A stretch of DNA of 64,000 nt. Source: Cricetomys ansorgei. Lineage: Eukaryota > Chordata > Mammalia > Rodentia > Nesomyidae. Every line of letters starts with the position of its first letter. Positions within the stretch are counted from its first letter, which is position 1. The notes under the pieces are model-generated. The model worked only from the letters and a program-made list of their open reading frames with translations. It was not told the DNA's origin and searched no databases. The stretch lies in NCBI GenBank assembly GCA_026225945.1, contig JAMJFZ010000770.1, positions 1,737,501 through 1,801,500 on the forward strand, in the 5' to 3' direction. A program made the position numbers and the translations under genes. Below are positions 1-13,019 of this stretch, in pieces.

Positions 1-3000
1 AAGTAGTTGACAAAATATTCATCTTTACACTAAAATGGGTTGAAATTTGAATGGAAGTTCTGATTTGAGGCTATTGTTTTTTTGTTGTAATACAAATGTG
101 TACTCTTGGACAAAATCCGTCCAATTTTAGCTATTTTTCCTTATAAAACATACCAAATAGAAGAAAAAAAATCCCATCTGCCAACTTCCATTATTAAAGT
201 CCTTTTCTATTTTTTGAAAATTAATTTCAGAATCATTTTATATTGTCCAAAAATGTAGCGCATGAAAGTTTTGAGTGGCATTCCATTAAGCCTTGGTATT
301 GCTGTGTGAGAAGCTGACATCTATGTGATATTTTTGTCTTTCTATCCAGGAGTATGACACAGCCTTTTCGTTGATGTCTAATTTGATGGTTTGCACTAAA
401 TTTATGAATTTTCTCTGAAGTGGCTTTCATGCATTTCATGCAGAAGCCATTCTTAAGAATTCTAAATATTGGGTAATATTGACATTATGAGTATTCCCAT
501 TATTTATGTCCAAGTTCATTATCATTATGCATAGGAAAGATCACCTAGATTTGAAAGTCTATCTTATATGCTGCTGTATTTCTGAAGTTTCAGAGATCCT
601 ATTAATATTTCTTTCTTTCTTTCTTTTCATATGCTATTATTTTGACAAGCTTATTTGTTCCTTTTAAATGGTTTGAGTTAGATATAATTCAGGTAAAGAA
701 AGTATTCTACATCAGATTTTCCAGAGACTTCCATGTACCTAAGAATATGGAATGATTGACAGAAACTGTTTCCATCTTTTTGTATGTTATAAATTAACTC
801 AACTGAGGAGTACCAGAGAGTAAGTTTTAGTGAACTATTTCCACAGAAGAAATTGCTGTAAAATTTCAGTTCTCTAACTTAGAAAGATTATCAGAAATAA
901 GCTGAATTTTGGACAAACCAGTTTCAGTTTATTTTGTGTTAGTTTCTTAGGAGCAGCCATTAAGGATTGTTTTGCTCATTCTCGTATCTCCAGAACTAAT
1001 CTAAGACCAACAAATGGCATCATCTAGCAAATATGTTTTATTGCTGTTGAATAAAACAAAACTGAAAAAATACATTTATCTGTGAGAGAAAAGTAAACTG
1101 AGGTCAAAGTAAATAAATCTATAAACCTTAGAATTAGCCTTATTCAAATTTCTCTATTAGCAAATGCCAGTAATGTCAACTCTTTCATTGTGAAGGTCCT
1201 CTCTCATCTTGGATATATGCTCAGCATGAGGACCAATCACACTCCAGTTGGCAACTGGCTAATTCCATTCCCACGTTTAGTAGTTGTCTAGACAAAGGCA
1301 TGAATACTTCCTGCCTAACAAGATTTGTGAACAAGGTTGTCACAGTTTGTACTTGATACAGGACTAGTCTATAGCAGACATTCTGAGAATTATGGGGCAA
1401 AATCAAAGAAAAGCTCATAACTTCAATGTGCTATTAGTGAGTTCCTGAAATAACCTTAAATTTTCCAATCTGGAGACTTAGTGTGTTGCACACTAGTGTT
1501 TATATGACCTGTCATTAGGTTTCCAATTATTAATAGTGGGATGTACACCATGAGCCCATTGCTGCAAATGAAGTGCATGTTTACCTAAATAAAATAGTCT
1601 GTTGCACTATATAAAATAATTTTATAAGCTTTATACTCTTTTAAAATAACATGGCAGAAAAATATACAGGGTTATAAAAACTTAACATACCCAGGAAGTA
1701 TGCATTCCGATCATTAAGAAAAACAAAGAGTTCAAAATGTCTGGAATAAGATGAGCATATGAGTGACAGGAAAGAGAGGAAGGAGGTAAGCAAGTACATT
1801 CAGGTCATGTACGGATTTGTGGGTCATTGAAATGAGAAGCTTTTCAGGAGTGGAGTGCAATAATCCACTTGTGCTTTAATGATTGTTCTGACCAAAGTGC
1901 TGCCTAAGGTGCACAAGTAAGGGCAGAACCAAGGAAAACTGACTTACTGCCTTTTGCAGTCCTGGCAGTAGAAAGGATTGATGTGGATTGGAGTGACATC
2001 AATAGAAATGGTGAAATGTTTCCAACTCTGAATTTAATTTAACGTATCTGGCAAGATTTGCTCATAGATAGGATATGGTTCATAAGAAAAAAAAAGAATA
2101 AGATGAAATGTATCATAAAAGGGGGAAAGCAAGCAGAGTATTTGAAGGACTGTTCAGCTTCTTCATGAATTCCGTAAGAATATTTTTATACAGTTCTTTA
2201 ACTCTAGTAATCTGAATGGTAATATACATGACACAATTGGTTTATAGATAGAATCAAATAAAAACCAGAACAAAACAGAAACTATTGAAGAATACAAAGT
2301 GTTGAGAAGAAACTTCTGGAAGGTATGGGACTTATTCACCTCAGATATTATTTCACATTAACATTTTCCTATGGGAAAATCTGGCTTCTTCATTTAGTAC
2401 TGTCTCTTAATAATTGTTTATAAACACATATTTTATTCAGATTTTGAATCCCTTAAAGTAATCTAATCTTATAATAATATACATCTATATTGTTATATCT
2501 TATTCTTACTTTTTTAATCTAGGAAGCTGTTCAATTAGTGTTTATTTGATAAATGAAGTAAGCATGAACTCATTCACAACCTCAATTGTTTAAGATTTAA
2601 ACACTTTGTATGAGTATTACTTCCTTTTGAGACGATGGACATTTTTAGTGAGACAAGTAAAAATCTTTTGCGGGGGGAACTGAAAAATTTCCATTTCTAG
2701 ACCAAAACTCAGTTTCAAAACACAGTCATGATAATGTCTAATTACTAAACCACCAAGAGACTGAGGCTTCCAATTTTAGTGTGAAAATGAAATGGAAGAC
2801 TATGTTGAATAAGAATGTCCTCATTAGTCTTCAAAACATTCTCACTTTGGAAGGCTGGCAAAAGCCTTAAGAGAACACTGGATCGATTTCCTGGAAATAT
2901 CCTGAATTAGCAAGAAATATTGTTGTCTTTCTTAAATAAAAACTTCAATGGAAAGAAGATTTCATAAAGTGTTTTAACTGTAAATTTTTATGACGCTCTA

Positions 3001-3856
3001 TAACAAAATAAAAATTATATGCCTGTTTTTGTTTGTTTTTATGACATCAAGCATTTGGTGCAGTAAATCTTTACAACTACGTCTTTGGGAAGAGGTAATA
3101 GTTTCCTTATTTGGTATGTTCTCGTGGTTTAGAGTCCTCAGAATCAGACTCAAGAGATAAATGTTTCTGTTCATCTTTACAATTAATATTAAAATATATA
3201 TTTCCAAAAAAGACCAACACAGAAACAGAGGAATGACAGAGAAGTGAAGATGATAAACAACTGTGAAATTTCAGATGGCACAAGAGTCTTAAAGAGCAGA
3301 GTTTAGGACAAAATGTAGAGGAATTCTAGATGATAGTTTACATTATGGGGTTATGTAAGCCTCAGACAAATTGCTTTGTTTCATCAAACTACTCTTAGCT
3401 AGCAGATGAAGAGGGTGAAGTGGGGAGGGAAGGCAAGGATATAAGAATAGAAGTAGTATTCAGGATACCAAAGCAGCCCCAAAAGTTTGAGGACAATGAC
3501 CTGGAGATTTGCAGGAGCTTCTTTTTGAAAGTACATCAAAGACCTTTGCTTCATCTACACCAAGGAAAACTATGAATTTGAGAGAACTGGAACAGGGCTA
3601 CACTATGTCTGCCCCATGAGATAGGACGTCAAGATGTGAAAAAGGGTAGCAAACACCAATAAAACAGTTACAGTAGAGTACAGCAACTAAAGGGTTGTCA
3701 TTTTAAGAGCAGAGGAAGTTGAGATTGTTGGACTGAAGGTAAATGAAGAGATCCGTGGATGGCATTGAACTTAACTTGGTCTTCAAAGATGTGAAATGTT
3801 TGACTGAGAAGAAGTGATGCCATTTGAAGCAGATTAAAAGGTAAGATCTTCCAAGG
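1..3856. other. Intergenic, no gene recognised
   Basis: AT-rich sequence with only short chance ORFs on both strands. The only clear simple-sequence feature is a short TTTC run at about 608-626. No SINE, LTR or RNA gene was recognised; old diverged repeats may be present but cannot be named by eye. Confidence 0.6.
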
Positions 3857-3868
3857 TGCACGTGCGCT

Positions 3869-3936
<68 letters not shown>
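3857..3936. repeat. Alternating purine-pyrimidine tract, (CG)n followed by (CA)n
   Basis: GTGCACGTGCGC, a short break, then TGCGCGCGCG runs directly into about 28 uninterrupted CA units ending at 3936. Antisense frames read it as long Cys-Val and Arg-Ala runs, which are artefacts. The length and purity make it a good polymorphic marker and a candidate Z-DNA former. Confidence 0.97.
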
Positions 3937-3938
<2 letters not shown>

Positions 3939-6900
3939 GTTGATATAGAATATAAAGTATTGAAGGGTTGCTTAGAATAAGTCCCTGGGAGAGTGAAAGG
4001 GACAGAGGCAGAATGAGAGGGGGTTGCAACAATTCCTTATGCTCACTTGTTTTACCTCTCTGCAAGCCTCACAGGAAGCCTTTGAACTACAGTTTTACAG
4101 CCAGACACTATGTCAAGCAGAGATTGCTGGATCTTTGTACCATTGTCTTACCCAGTGAATGACAGGTCACCTGGAAAATGACAATGACTTGAAAGCTGAG
4201 GCAGCGACTGGAGAGAACAGTGGCTGATGATGATGACTTTTCACTTTCTTCCTGACTGGTTCATTAGTGCTTTCTTGATGGCGATTCTAAATGATATGGT
4301 TCCCTCACTGCACACATGAGTAAATGCAAGACTGAGCTTATAAAGTCATGGGAGACAAAGTCAGTGATAGTAGGAATAGAATAGAAACCGCCTTTGTGAT
4401 CCTGAGAAATGTCAGAGTTGGTAAGAAACTTTCTTTAGGTATATGGCCATTTTTCTTTGTATCTAAACACCTGGGAGTTTTCCTTATGAAGGGAAGGAAT
4501 GGTGGATTCACTGCTCAAATTCAACCAAAGGAAACCAAGTTACCTGAAACAAGATGAGGTAGGAGAAAGAAGTGGAAATGGAAAATGACTGGGTGCAGAG
4601 TGAAATTTTCTTTTGTCAGTGAACCTAAAGCCAATTCTGTTCCAACAGAAGCAATTGACTTTATGCAGAAATGACTTCTTTGTAACTTGCTAGATCATTA
4701 TTGCTATTTTGTTTTCTAGATTATTTATCTGCCTTAAGTATTATGTTTTGACCTCATGAAGTTTTTGTCAGGGCTGAATAATATAAAAATGTCATTTTTT
4801 GGTTCCAAGAGGTGGTTATTTTGTTCACATTTCACTGTGACCAACAGCATCCTGCATTCAAAGTTGGCTAAGGCAGTCATGGTTATGCCAAAGCAGCCAA
4901 AACACTGACCTTGAAACCTGCAATGGGATCAAGAGGTTGGAGGACAGTGTTAGTGACAACAGTGGAGTTATATTGGGGAGCAGATGAGCATGTTGAACTG
5001 GAGCTGGGTAAAGAAACACAACATCTGACCATTTCAGCTAGAACTTGAAAAGAAAAATGTGATTAGATGAGTCCTGGGTATTAGCAGAGTCCTGGGTATT
5101 CGAATCCAAAATTGGTCACCCATACACATAGATAAGCAGCTCAGCTCCAAAGGGCTTTGACTTCTTTCTTAGACTGAGAACTGAGTCATGAACGTTAGTA
5201 TCTGAGGACGATGCAGAAACTGGCACACTGCTGTGCCATCTGGGATCCACAAGTAAGGAGCTATACCTATATTCCACTTGTGCTTTTTGTTTTTTTATAA
5301 TTTTTATTGTTAAAACTATAATATAATCATGTTATTCACCTCATTTTTCCTCCCTTCAGCCTAAGGAGATGTGATGATAAATGAAGAAATTTCTAAGTGT
5401 GCCTGGATACCCTTTTTCAATAAATGTAAAAATAAAGATTTAGCTGATAAGAGCACATGCCATGGTTAGATACATTTTTCTTTTCCCCAAGGTCCATAAA
5501 ATGATGATGAATCTCATAGCAGATAGTTATATTTGTTGACTTCCTGCATTGAACATGATTGGGACATCATACCTTCCAATAAAAGTAAATGAGCCAGATC
5601 TCTATGTTGAAAAACTTAGCTTTCTGAATCATTAAAAGTAATTACATGGAACAATAAATACTATGAAAAAGAAAGTAAAAGATATGGTTATTAAATCATA
5701 TAATTTTTTCATCTTATTTTATAGTTTCGTTGCTAAGTATGTGCTGTTCTACCAGTTATAAATGGGCCCAGAAAGACAGTTAATTTTTTAAATGACAGGA
5801 ATGAAAGAATGAACTTGGTTTTCCCTTATATTAAATAACATTTCTGCATACCAGGACACTGATAGTAATATTTAGGTTTTCAAGTGCTGTGTATTGTGCA
5901 GCTTCATTGGGCTCCACAACTTGAATGGGACTGAGTTAGAGACTGAGTTAGGGAAAGAAACACATCATCTGACCGTTTCAGCTAGATCCTGAAAGCCAAA
6001 TGTAATTTATGATATTGCTCTTCTAAGATAAGCAGAAGGAAAAAGAAGAGGTAACAATCTTGCTACATTAAATGAAAATCTGTGCGAAGTCTTATTAGCG
6101 ATCATCTTTGTGATAAGAAAATGGCTATGGCAAAGCTGTCCAGTCAAAAATACTCCATCCAAGCTTAGAAAATGCCTTCTAGACTGGGTCTTCTTTAAGT
6201 TCATAGCCATGCATTTATACAGATGTTTGCTTTTGAAGTAGACTCTACAGTATGCTTAATGTTCCTAACTTTGACTGGTGTCTCTGACAGACTACTACGG
6301 TTAGGACAAAGCAGGCTGAATAGCAATGATACACACATTGCCTGGCTTCTGCTCCACAATATAACCCTTCTTTATATTCTGTTTCACTTTTTCCTGATTT
6401 TCATAGAGTGGATCTTATTAATAACTGGAGTGATAGTGGAAAACACCCCAAATAACAGAATAGAAAATGCCAACCATGGCAATGTGTGGTATTGCTGTAT
6501 AAATGTATACACTGTATAAATCCCCCTAGAAGAGCTACAAAGAGGAGAGAGTTGAGAGCTCCAGTGTCTATGTGTAGCTTTAGCGGATGAGGCTCCCCAG
6601 TGGGGAAAGCCTTGGCTCAGAGTTTAAAGAAAAACAGACATGAATGAATAACTGTTTCATTTCTGAGAACTTATAAAAGGGCTCTATACAATACCTACAG
6701 CCAGTAGACTAAATACTAGTTCTATCATTTAAGCCTCTATTATGTTTCCATTACTCATATTTATCTGCACCCCACCTCTGCAACACATAAACACAGACAT
6801 TTAGAATTAGAATGAACCAAGGCTCCTTTCATCCTGCTATTGTGAAAGCTGGGATCCAGAGAATGAAGGGGACCTGGCAAAGTCATAACCTATCAGGTAA

Positions 6901-9644
6901 ATATCCTGAACCAGCCTCCACCACTGGGTAAACAGTCCTTGTCTACTCTTTGTCTGCTCCTGGCTGACCAATTTTTATCAGCCAAGAAATAAAAATTTAT
7001 TATATTCAAGTGAAAGGCTCCTTTTACAACGTCTAGATTACTTTCCCTAAAATCTCCCTAGCATAAAGTAGAACTGCAAAAGTACTCACAAGAGTAAAAG
7101 AATATTTCTTGTCCCAGAGTCTACAAATATTTCCAGGTATTTTTCCCATGTGGAAAGGAAAAAATGCCCTCTGGTCTTGGGCTCACATCTGGAAAAGATG
7201 TTAACCACAGTTTTTTTTTTTGTTTTTTTTTAATTTCCCAGCTGTGGCCCGGTACAAAGTTCTACTTTTTCTTGGATGCTTGCTTATTTTTATTGCTGCT
7301 TTAGAATATTTAGCCTTTCTGAATGTTCTTGTGTACAGTCCACTACTTGAAAATTTTGAAAGGTGCCTTAAGTTAAAAATATTATCCAAGTGGGCTTTGA
7401 CTAAAATCAAGATTCTTTTTGTCAACTTTGAACTTAAAGTGATGGGGATGATTACTTGTGCTGCACATGCACAGAAAGTTCAATCTATGCTGTTAATTTT
7501 TTGAAATTTAGATTGGCTTTCTTGATATTTTCATATTAGAGTTTTCTTACTGATTGCTTATTATAGTTATCTGAATTCATCTTATTAATGTGTATATACA
7601 TGTCTTTCTTCCAATAACTATGCTGTAGTTCAAACTGATGATTTTTATCAATTTACACTAAAAACTTAGAAATCATTCTCTGGGCAAATTTTTTTTTATT
7701 TTTTATTTTTGGGGGGTGTCACTAGTTAAGACCCTGGGTCTCTGTAAAGAAAAAGAAAAAAAATTTTCAAATCTCGTGAAACTTGCATTGAAATAGAGGG
7801 TAGTGGTTTACACCAAAGCAGGTAAAGAAGCAGAAACAATAAAGTTAGACCTTAGTTAAGTGCTTTTACAAAACTAAACAGGATAAAAGATGCTAGCATA
7901 GGCACATGGTTTTAGACTGATCAGCAAAGGGCTGTCAAAGGACATAGCCCTTGTGAAATCAGTCAGTGTGTATTCTAGGGAAGAAGGATCTCTGGAGTAT
8001 GTAGGTATAGAGAAAGCTAAGCATGTTTAGAAACACATGAGAAAGAAAAAGAGGACAAATGTTTGGAAATATAGAAAGGAGAAGAATTAAATGAGATGAG
8101 GTCAGATAGCTAGATGGAGCTGGTTTATACAAGTGAAGAAATGTAATAGTCTGACGGAGAGGTAGAAGGATGGAGAAAGATGGGAGGGAACAGAGGGGAG
8201 ATGGTTTCCAGAGAGAGGGTGTAGAATGACATAGACTTGGATTTTGAAGGGAAGTCACAGGGACTTCTAGAACTGAACTAAACTGGACTATCACAGTTTT
8301 CCTAACGGTAGGCTTAATCAGAGCATGCTTTACCCAGGTTGGTCCAGAACATTACTGTAATATTATGGATGGCAGCTGGAAAGAACTTTAGGTGACAGCG
8401 TGTCACAATCAGGGGACGTCACTTCAGCATGTGCAGCAGGCTCATGTGAAAACTAATGCATCTTTCACTCATCACATCTTGGCTGTGCTTTATTAATATA
8501 GTAACATTAGCTACTGTTTCTAATTGGGATGTATGCATGGTGTTTCAGATGAGAAGTTGTCTTAGTGTGATACTCCTGAATAAGTAAAATGTAAAAGCAG
8601 TCAGCCCATCAGTTCTGCCAGCTTTGATGTATGTGGGATCCAGAGGCTGTGGGTTCTCCCCATCTTCACTGGGTGACTACAAATTTACTAAAAGTTGTGG
8701 TGGCTCAGAGGTACTTAGTGTGCTGCAGAGGACTTAGGTAGAACCCTAAGTCACAGGTTGGTGTGGATATAGTCAGAAATAGGGGAGGAGAAGGAGAGAA
8801 GCAAGATAGAAGATGAGGACAGTCTTATGAGATGGGTTTTATGACTATTATCTGGTGCTTGCTGAGAAATTCAATGGCCAGTTTGTACCATCTCAGGTCT
8901 GAGACACTTTCCATGTGAATGGAGCAAAGGTCTCTCTTTCCTCTTGTTTCAGCCACTTTCTGCTGCTGACTTCATCAAGAACTCTTCTAAATGACTAAAT
9001 GGGTTTGTGTTTTGTCACAAAACAAAACAAAAATCCAAACTGGGTGTTATGGGCCATGTCTACAGTCCAGGAAATGGCCCTAGGCACAAGCACACACTGG
9101 CAGCATTTAGTGGACTCAATCAGTGGGTTTTAAAAATAGTTTCAAAAAGTCAAATGACACACTATCTTCAAGTTTAGTTGAAGTTCTTTGTCCTGAAACA
9201 GATAGAAAGAGAATGAAATTAAAGGTATCTGAGAAATGAAAAGAGCACACTACTAGCTTGTATATAGTAGGACATTCTCACTGGCTGAGAGTCAAGAATT
9301 TGGAAACAGTCTGCAAATAACAGCCTGTATTCCCTTTTTTGAGAAAAATCTTACAAATTGGTCTATGAGTGAAATTTAATGTTAAAACACGTTTGGACCT
9401 CCTTGAGACCTATGTGCAGTAAGAACTCCTTTGACATTTTTGGACCCGTTTTTATCTGTTTCTCACGTAAACCTGAATGATGCACTTCAAATCCCAGTAG
9501 AATGTCTTGCTGAAAGAAAGTTGTTTAGACAAAAATATATGTATCAAAGCATTTTTATGAGTAAAATTATTTCAAATTAGATTTAGATTGTATTACTTAT
9601 AAAATGTCACAAAACCTCAAAATGATTCCCATATACATGAATAA
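3937..9644. other. Intergenic, no gene recognised
   Basis: No coding exon, RNA gene or clear SINE was recognised. Noted inside: a 15-bp direct tandem copy (AGAGTCCTGGGTATT) around 5068-5099, a separated direct duplication near 5008-5062 and 5948-6002, and a mixed T-rich run at 7210-7232. The stretch at 8985-9135 has a repeat-like look (A-rich run followed by GC-richer text) but I could not place it in a family. Confidence 0.55.
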
Positions 9645-9680
9645 GTCATGCACACACACACATACACACACACACACAGC
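9645..9680. repeat. Imperfect CA microsatellite
   Basis: CA units interrupted by a CATA step, just upstream of a B1 element. Confidence 0.85.
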
Positions 9681-9750
9681 ATGCTCATGCCCACACCACA
9701 CAGGTAATACACAGCTAAATATCTCTCTCACTTAAGAAGTGTTATTCTGC

Positions 9751-9930
9751 CTGGAGTGATGACAAACACCTTTAATTCCAACACTAGGGAGGTAGAAGCA
9801 GGTGGATCTCTGAGAATTTAAGGTCAGCCTGGTCTACAGAGTGAGTTCCAGGACAGCTAGAGTTACAGCAAAGAAGCCCTGTTCTGAAAACAAACAAGCA
9901 AATAAACAAACAAACAAAAGAAATCTGAAT
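9751..9930 (+). repeat. B1 SINE
   Basis: A diverged B1 (7SL-derived SINE). Recognisable parts include CACCTTTAATTCCAACAC, GGTGGATCTCTGAGAATTTAAGGTCAGCCTGGTCTACAGAGTGAGTTCCAGGACAG (in separate blocks) and an A-rich tail of CAAA units to about 9920. Several substitutions against the usual B1 suggest it is not among the youngest. Confidence 0.93.
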
Positions 9931-10029
9931 CTATGCTTTAGGTGTATACTGCCACCCTTTTCTTAATGAGCTTAAACTTTGTTTTAACCTGGCTCACGTT
10001 GAAATTCTTTTCTGCTACAGGAGTCAAAA

Positions 10030-10337
10030 TCCATTCTGGTCTCTAATTTTCCTTTTTTGTTGTGTCTTTGTGTGCTTCTGGTATCAGGGTAATTGTGACT
10101 TAATCAAAATAATTAGAAAATGTTTCTTCAGCTTGTATTTTGTGGAACAATTTGAGGAAAGGTGATAATTCTTCTTTGAAGGTCTGGTAGAATTCTGTGC
10201 TGAATCTGTCTGGCTTTGGAATTTTTTTTTTTTGGTTGGGAGATTCTTAATTAATGCTTCTATTTCACTAGGGTTTGTGGGCTTGCTTAAATTGATTATT
10301 TCATCTTGAATTAACTTTGGTAAGTCATATATGTAGA
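10030..10337 (-). mobile_element. L1 ORF2 fragment, right-hand piece of a split element
   Basis: The + strand carries the antisense of rodent L1 ORF2 (for example TCTGGCTTTGG, a T run, GGTTGGGAGATTCTTAATTAATGC and then AACTTTGGTAAGT). The matching continuation reappears at about 11955, so a later insertion split this element. The reading frame is decayed and not coding. Confidence 0.85.
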
Positions 10338-11954
10338 TTTAAGGCTTACTCCATTAGATGAAACTTATACCAGACACTGTTGAAGTGTACAAGAACCTGA
10401 GACAAGATAGATTATGAGTCTAGAGGAGAAATCAAATACTATTATTCTGCTAAAGGAATATATCAATAAAATGACTCCTAATGACTTATTGGCATACCCA
10501 CAGATCAGTGCTTCACTGAACCACCAACAGAGAAACTTCTTTCAATAGATTGGAACTAATACAGAGATCTACAACTAGACAATGTACAGAGAGTGAGAGA
10601 ATTTGGAGTAATCAGTTCTAAATGGTATGTCTTCATCAAAGCCTTTCCCTCAAAGTTCAGAGATCAACAAAGAAGAGATGGAAAGACTGTAAAAGCTAGA
10701 GGTAGTGGATGACTCCAAGAAAAGTGTCTTCCAGACACAACTGGATTATTGTACATATTAACTCACAGACCATGGCTGTATACACAAGACCTACATAGGT
10801 CCAAGCCAGGCAGGGTCTCATCACTGGGAGGAGTAGACATGATCTCAGCCTCACACCCCTAACAAATAAGCTGTCTTCAAATGATACTTGGTGGCAAAAA
10901 GGAAAAAAAATCAGTTTTCTCTAATGGAGTCTCACTAGGTATATTAACCACACCCTAAGGCGGTCTCCACACCCTGGAGTAGTTGGCCAACGTGTAGCTG
11001 GAAATATTAATATCTTGGAAGGGTTTATTCAGAGAATGAGAAACACTTATCATATGTAAGACTGAGCCACCTTGCAGAGGGTTGAGCCTCTGATGGACTG
11101 ACCCAGAGCACATGGCCTCTAGGTAATTTATTGAGGAAAGGCACTGCCCACTGATACAAAGGTCTTAATTGCTTAATGAATAGAACTTCCACAATGCACC
11201 AACACCCAATTTCAGCTAGCAAGCCTGGTGCCATTTACAGGCGAAGTCAAGACCCTGGGCAAGGTATTCCTTGACCAGTGCTTAGGCTGGGAGAGGAGAC
11301 CGTGGGAGGCTCCTCCATATTAGCATTAATACAATCAGGCGCTTTCAACACAAAGATCTCAGTGGACAAAGTCAAATCTGAACAACAATTGTTCCATCTA
11401 GTAGTATTTGAATAGACAATTGCTGGTGCTCCAAACTAGCATTCTTTTTGCATTCAGGAAGGCAGCAGCCATCCATACCCAGAAAGCTGGTTCCAACAGC
11501 TAAGGAAAGTGACATTCTGGCAGCAGGTCTAGCTGCCAGATACAGCAGCTGTTCAAAGTTCATATTACTGCACAGAAGTGTTTGCAGCTTTATAATATTT
11601 GAGAATACATTTAAATATTCCACTACACCAACGCAAAACAAGCACAATGGCACTTTTATAGACTTTTTGTCTCATTTTGATTTGTTTGGGTATTTTTGTC
11701 TTATTAGTCGTTGGCTTGCTTTGCTATTGTAGGTTTTTGTGTGTGTTTCCTTTTTTTTGTTTTTGTTTTTGTTGTTGCTGTGCTGTCTTGTTATTTTGTT
11801 TTTGTTTTTGTTTTTGTTTGTCTACTTAGTTTTTTTAAGAAAGAGAGAGAAAAAGAAAATAAAGTTGGGTAGGAGAATCTGGGAGGATTTGGGGAGGGGA
11901 AAACATGATCAAATATATTATATGAAAGAGTTTTCTTTCAATAATTTTAAAAAA
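10338..11954 (+). mobile_element. L1 3' tail, 5'-truncated, interrupted by an LTR
   Basis: A rodent L1 3' UTR: CTGCTAAAGGAATAT, CAATAAAATGACTCC, CACAGATCAGTGCTTCACTGA and GTAGTTGGCCAAC, then a T/GT-rich stretch, a purine-rich AAGAGAGAGA stretch and a terminal GGGGAAAACATGATCAAA before an A-rich end. It sits inside an antisense L1 ORF2 (10030-10337 and 11955-12270) and is itself interrupted at 10993-11627. Related copies occur at 14121-17110 and 61100-61835. Confidence 0.85.
10993..11627 (-). mobile_element. Solo LTR (635 bp) with 6-bp target duplication
   Basis: The segment interrupts the L1 3' tail exactly: CCAACG stands at 10987-10992 and again at 11628-11633, and L1 text resumes after the second copy. 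The element has TG...CA ends (TGTAGCTGG to CACTACA on +). Read on the minus strand it starts TGTAGTGGAATATTTAAATG and has AATAAA signals (plus coordinates 11024-11029 and 11127-11132) near its 3' end, which supports minus orientation. Six-base duplications are usual for class II (ERVK-type) retroviruses. No internal region is present, so it is a solo LTR; the family name is not assigned. Confidence 0.85.
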
Positions 11955-12270
11955 TATATTAAGAAATTCATCCATTTCTTTTAGGTTTCCCAGTTGGATG
12001 GCATATAGATTTTTTAAAATATGGCCTTATGATTCTCTGAATTTTCTCAGTGTCTCTTATAAAATCCCCTTTTCATCTCTAATGTTATTAATTTGGATCT
12101 TTTCTCTCTTAATTTGGATAAGGGTTTGTCAATTTGCTGATTTTCTCAAAGAACCAACTCTTAGTTTCTTTAATGTTTTGTATTTTTTTATTGTTTTGTT
12201 ATTGTTTCTACTTCATTGATTTAGTCCCTAATTTGATTATTTCTTCCTGTATACTCTTTGATTTTCAGGT
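11955..12270 (-). mobile_element. L1 ORF2 fragment, left-hand continuation
   Basis: Antisense L1 ORF2 text resumes here: AAATTCATCCATTTCTTTTA, GATTCTCTGAATTTTCTCAG, GGATAAGGGTTTGTCAAT and CAAAGAACCAACTCTTAG. In the typical L1 order this follows directly on the block ending near 10337, showing that the two were contiguous before the younger L1 tail inserted. Confidence 0.85.
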
Positions 12271-12284
12271 GTGTTTAATTAAGT

Positions 12285-12542
12285 TAATTCCATCAATTGA
12301 TGATGACTGGATAATGAAAATAAGGTATATTTACATGATGGAGTATTATTTAGCTGTTAAAAAGATGTAATTTGCCTAGTGTTGGTGGCACACACCTTAA
12401 TTCCAGCTCTTGGGAGGCAGAGGCAGGCAGATCTCTGTGAGTTCGAGGCCAGCCTGGTCTACAGAGCAAGTTCCAGGACAGCCAGAGTTACAACAGAGAA
12501 ACCCTGTCTCGAAAGAAAGAAAGGAAGGAAGGAAGAAAGAAA

Positions 12543-12576
<34 letters not shown>

Positions 12577-12960
12577 GGTGGGGAGGAATGTAATTTTTTG
12601 GGTAAATGGGTAGAAGTACAAGGAAATCATCCCAAGTGAAATGTGAAATAACTTAGACCCCCAAAGACAAGTACTGTATGTTTTCTCTCATGTCGGATGT
12701 TAGCTTCTAAGCTTTTGAAATGTGTGCTGTAATCACAATAACCATAGATGTTAGGTATGTAATAAGGGATGGAGTGAGGAGTGGATCTCCTAAGAAAGGA
12801 GAAATAGAATATAATATTACAGTGAAATAAAGGGGAAATTGTAATAGGAGAATTAAATAGATAGGAGTGGGATAGAAGGGTAAAGGAAGGAATATGGCAA
12901 GGGAACATTAACAGTAAAAAGTATCTGAAAAACTATGCGGAAGCCTACTATTGTAGAATC
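12285..12960 (+). mobile_element. Old L1 3' end, split by a B1
   Basis: The left part (CCATCAATTGATGATGACTGGATAATGAAAATAAGG, TGGAGTATTATTTAGCTGTTAAAAA, in separate blocks) and the right part (AAGTGAAATGTGAAATAACTTAGAC, AAGACAAGTACTGTATG, TTTTCTCTCATGTCGGATGT) match the order of an old mammalian L1 ORF2 end and 3' UTR. A B1 with a 9-bp target duplication separates them. Its orientation is opposite to that of the L1 just before it. Confidence 0.75.
12374..12587 (+). repeat. B1 SINE with exact target duplication
   Basis: A well-preserved B1: GCACACACCTTAATTCCAGC, GGCAGATCTCTGTGAGTTCG, AGGCCAGCCTGGTCTACAGA, then AACCCTGTCTCGAAAG and a GAAA/GGAA/GA purine-rich tail. The 9-bp ATGTAATTT lies at 12365-12373 and 12588-12596, flanking the element inside an old L1. 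Confidence 0.95.

Positions 12961-13019
<59 letters not shown>

Noticed and set aside
3698..4065. Minus-strand ORFs of 79 and 120 codons with long Cys-Val and Arg-Ala runs
   Set aside because: They are translations of the CA/CG microsatellite.
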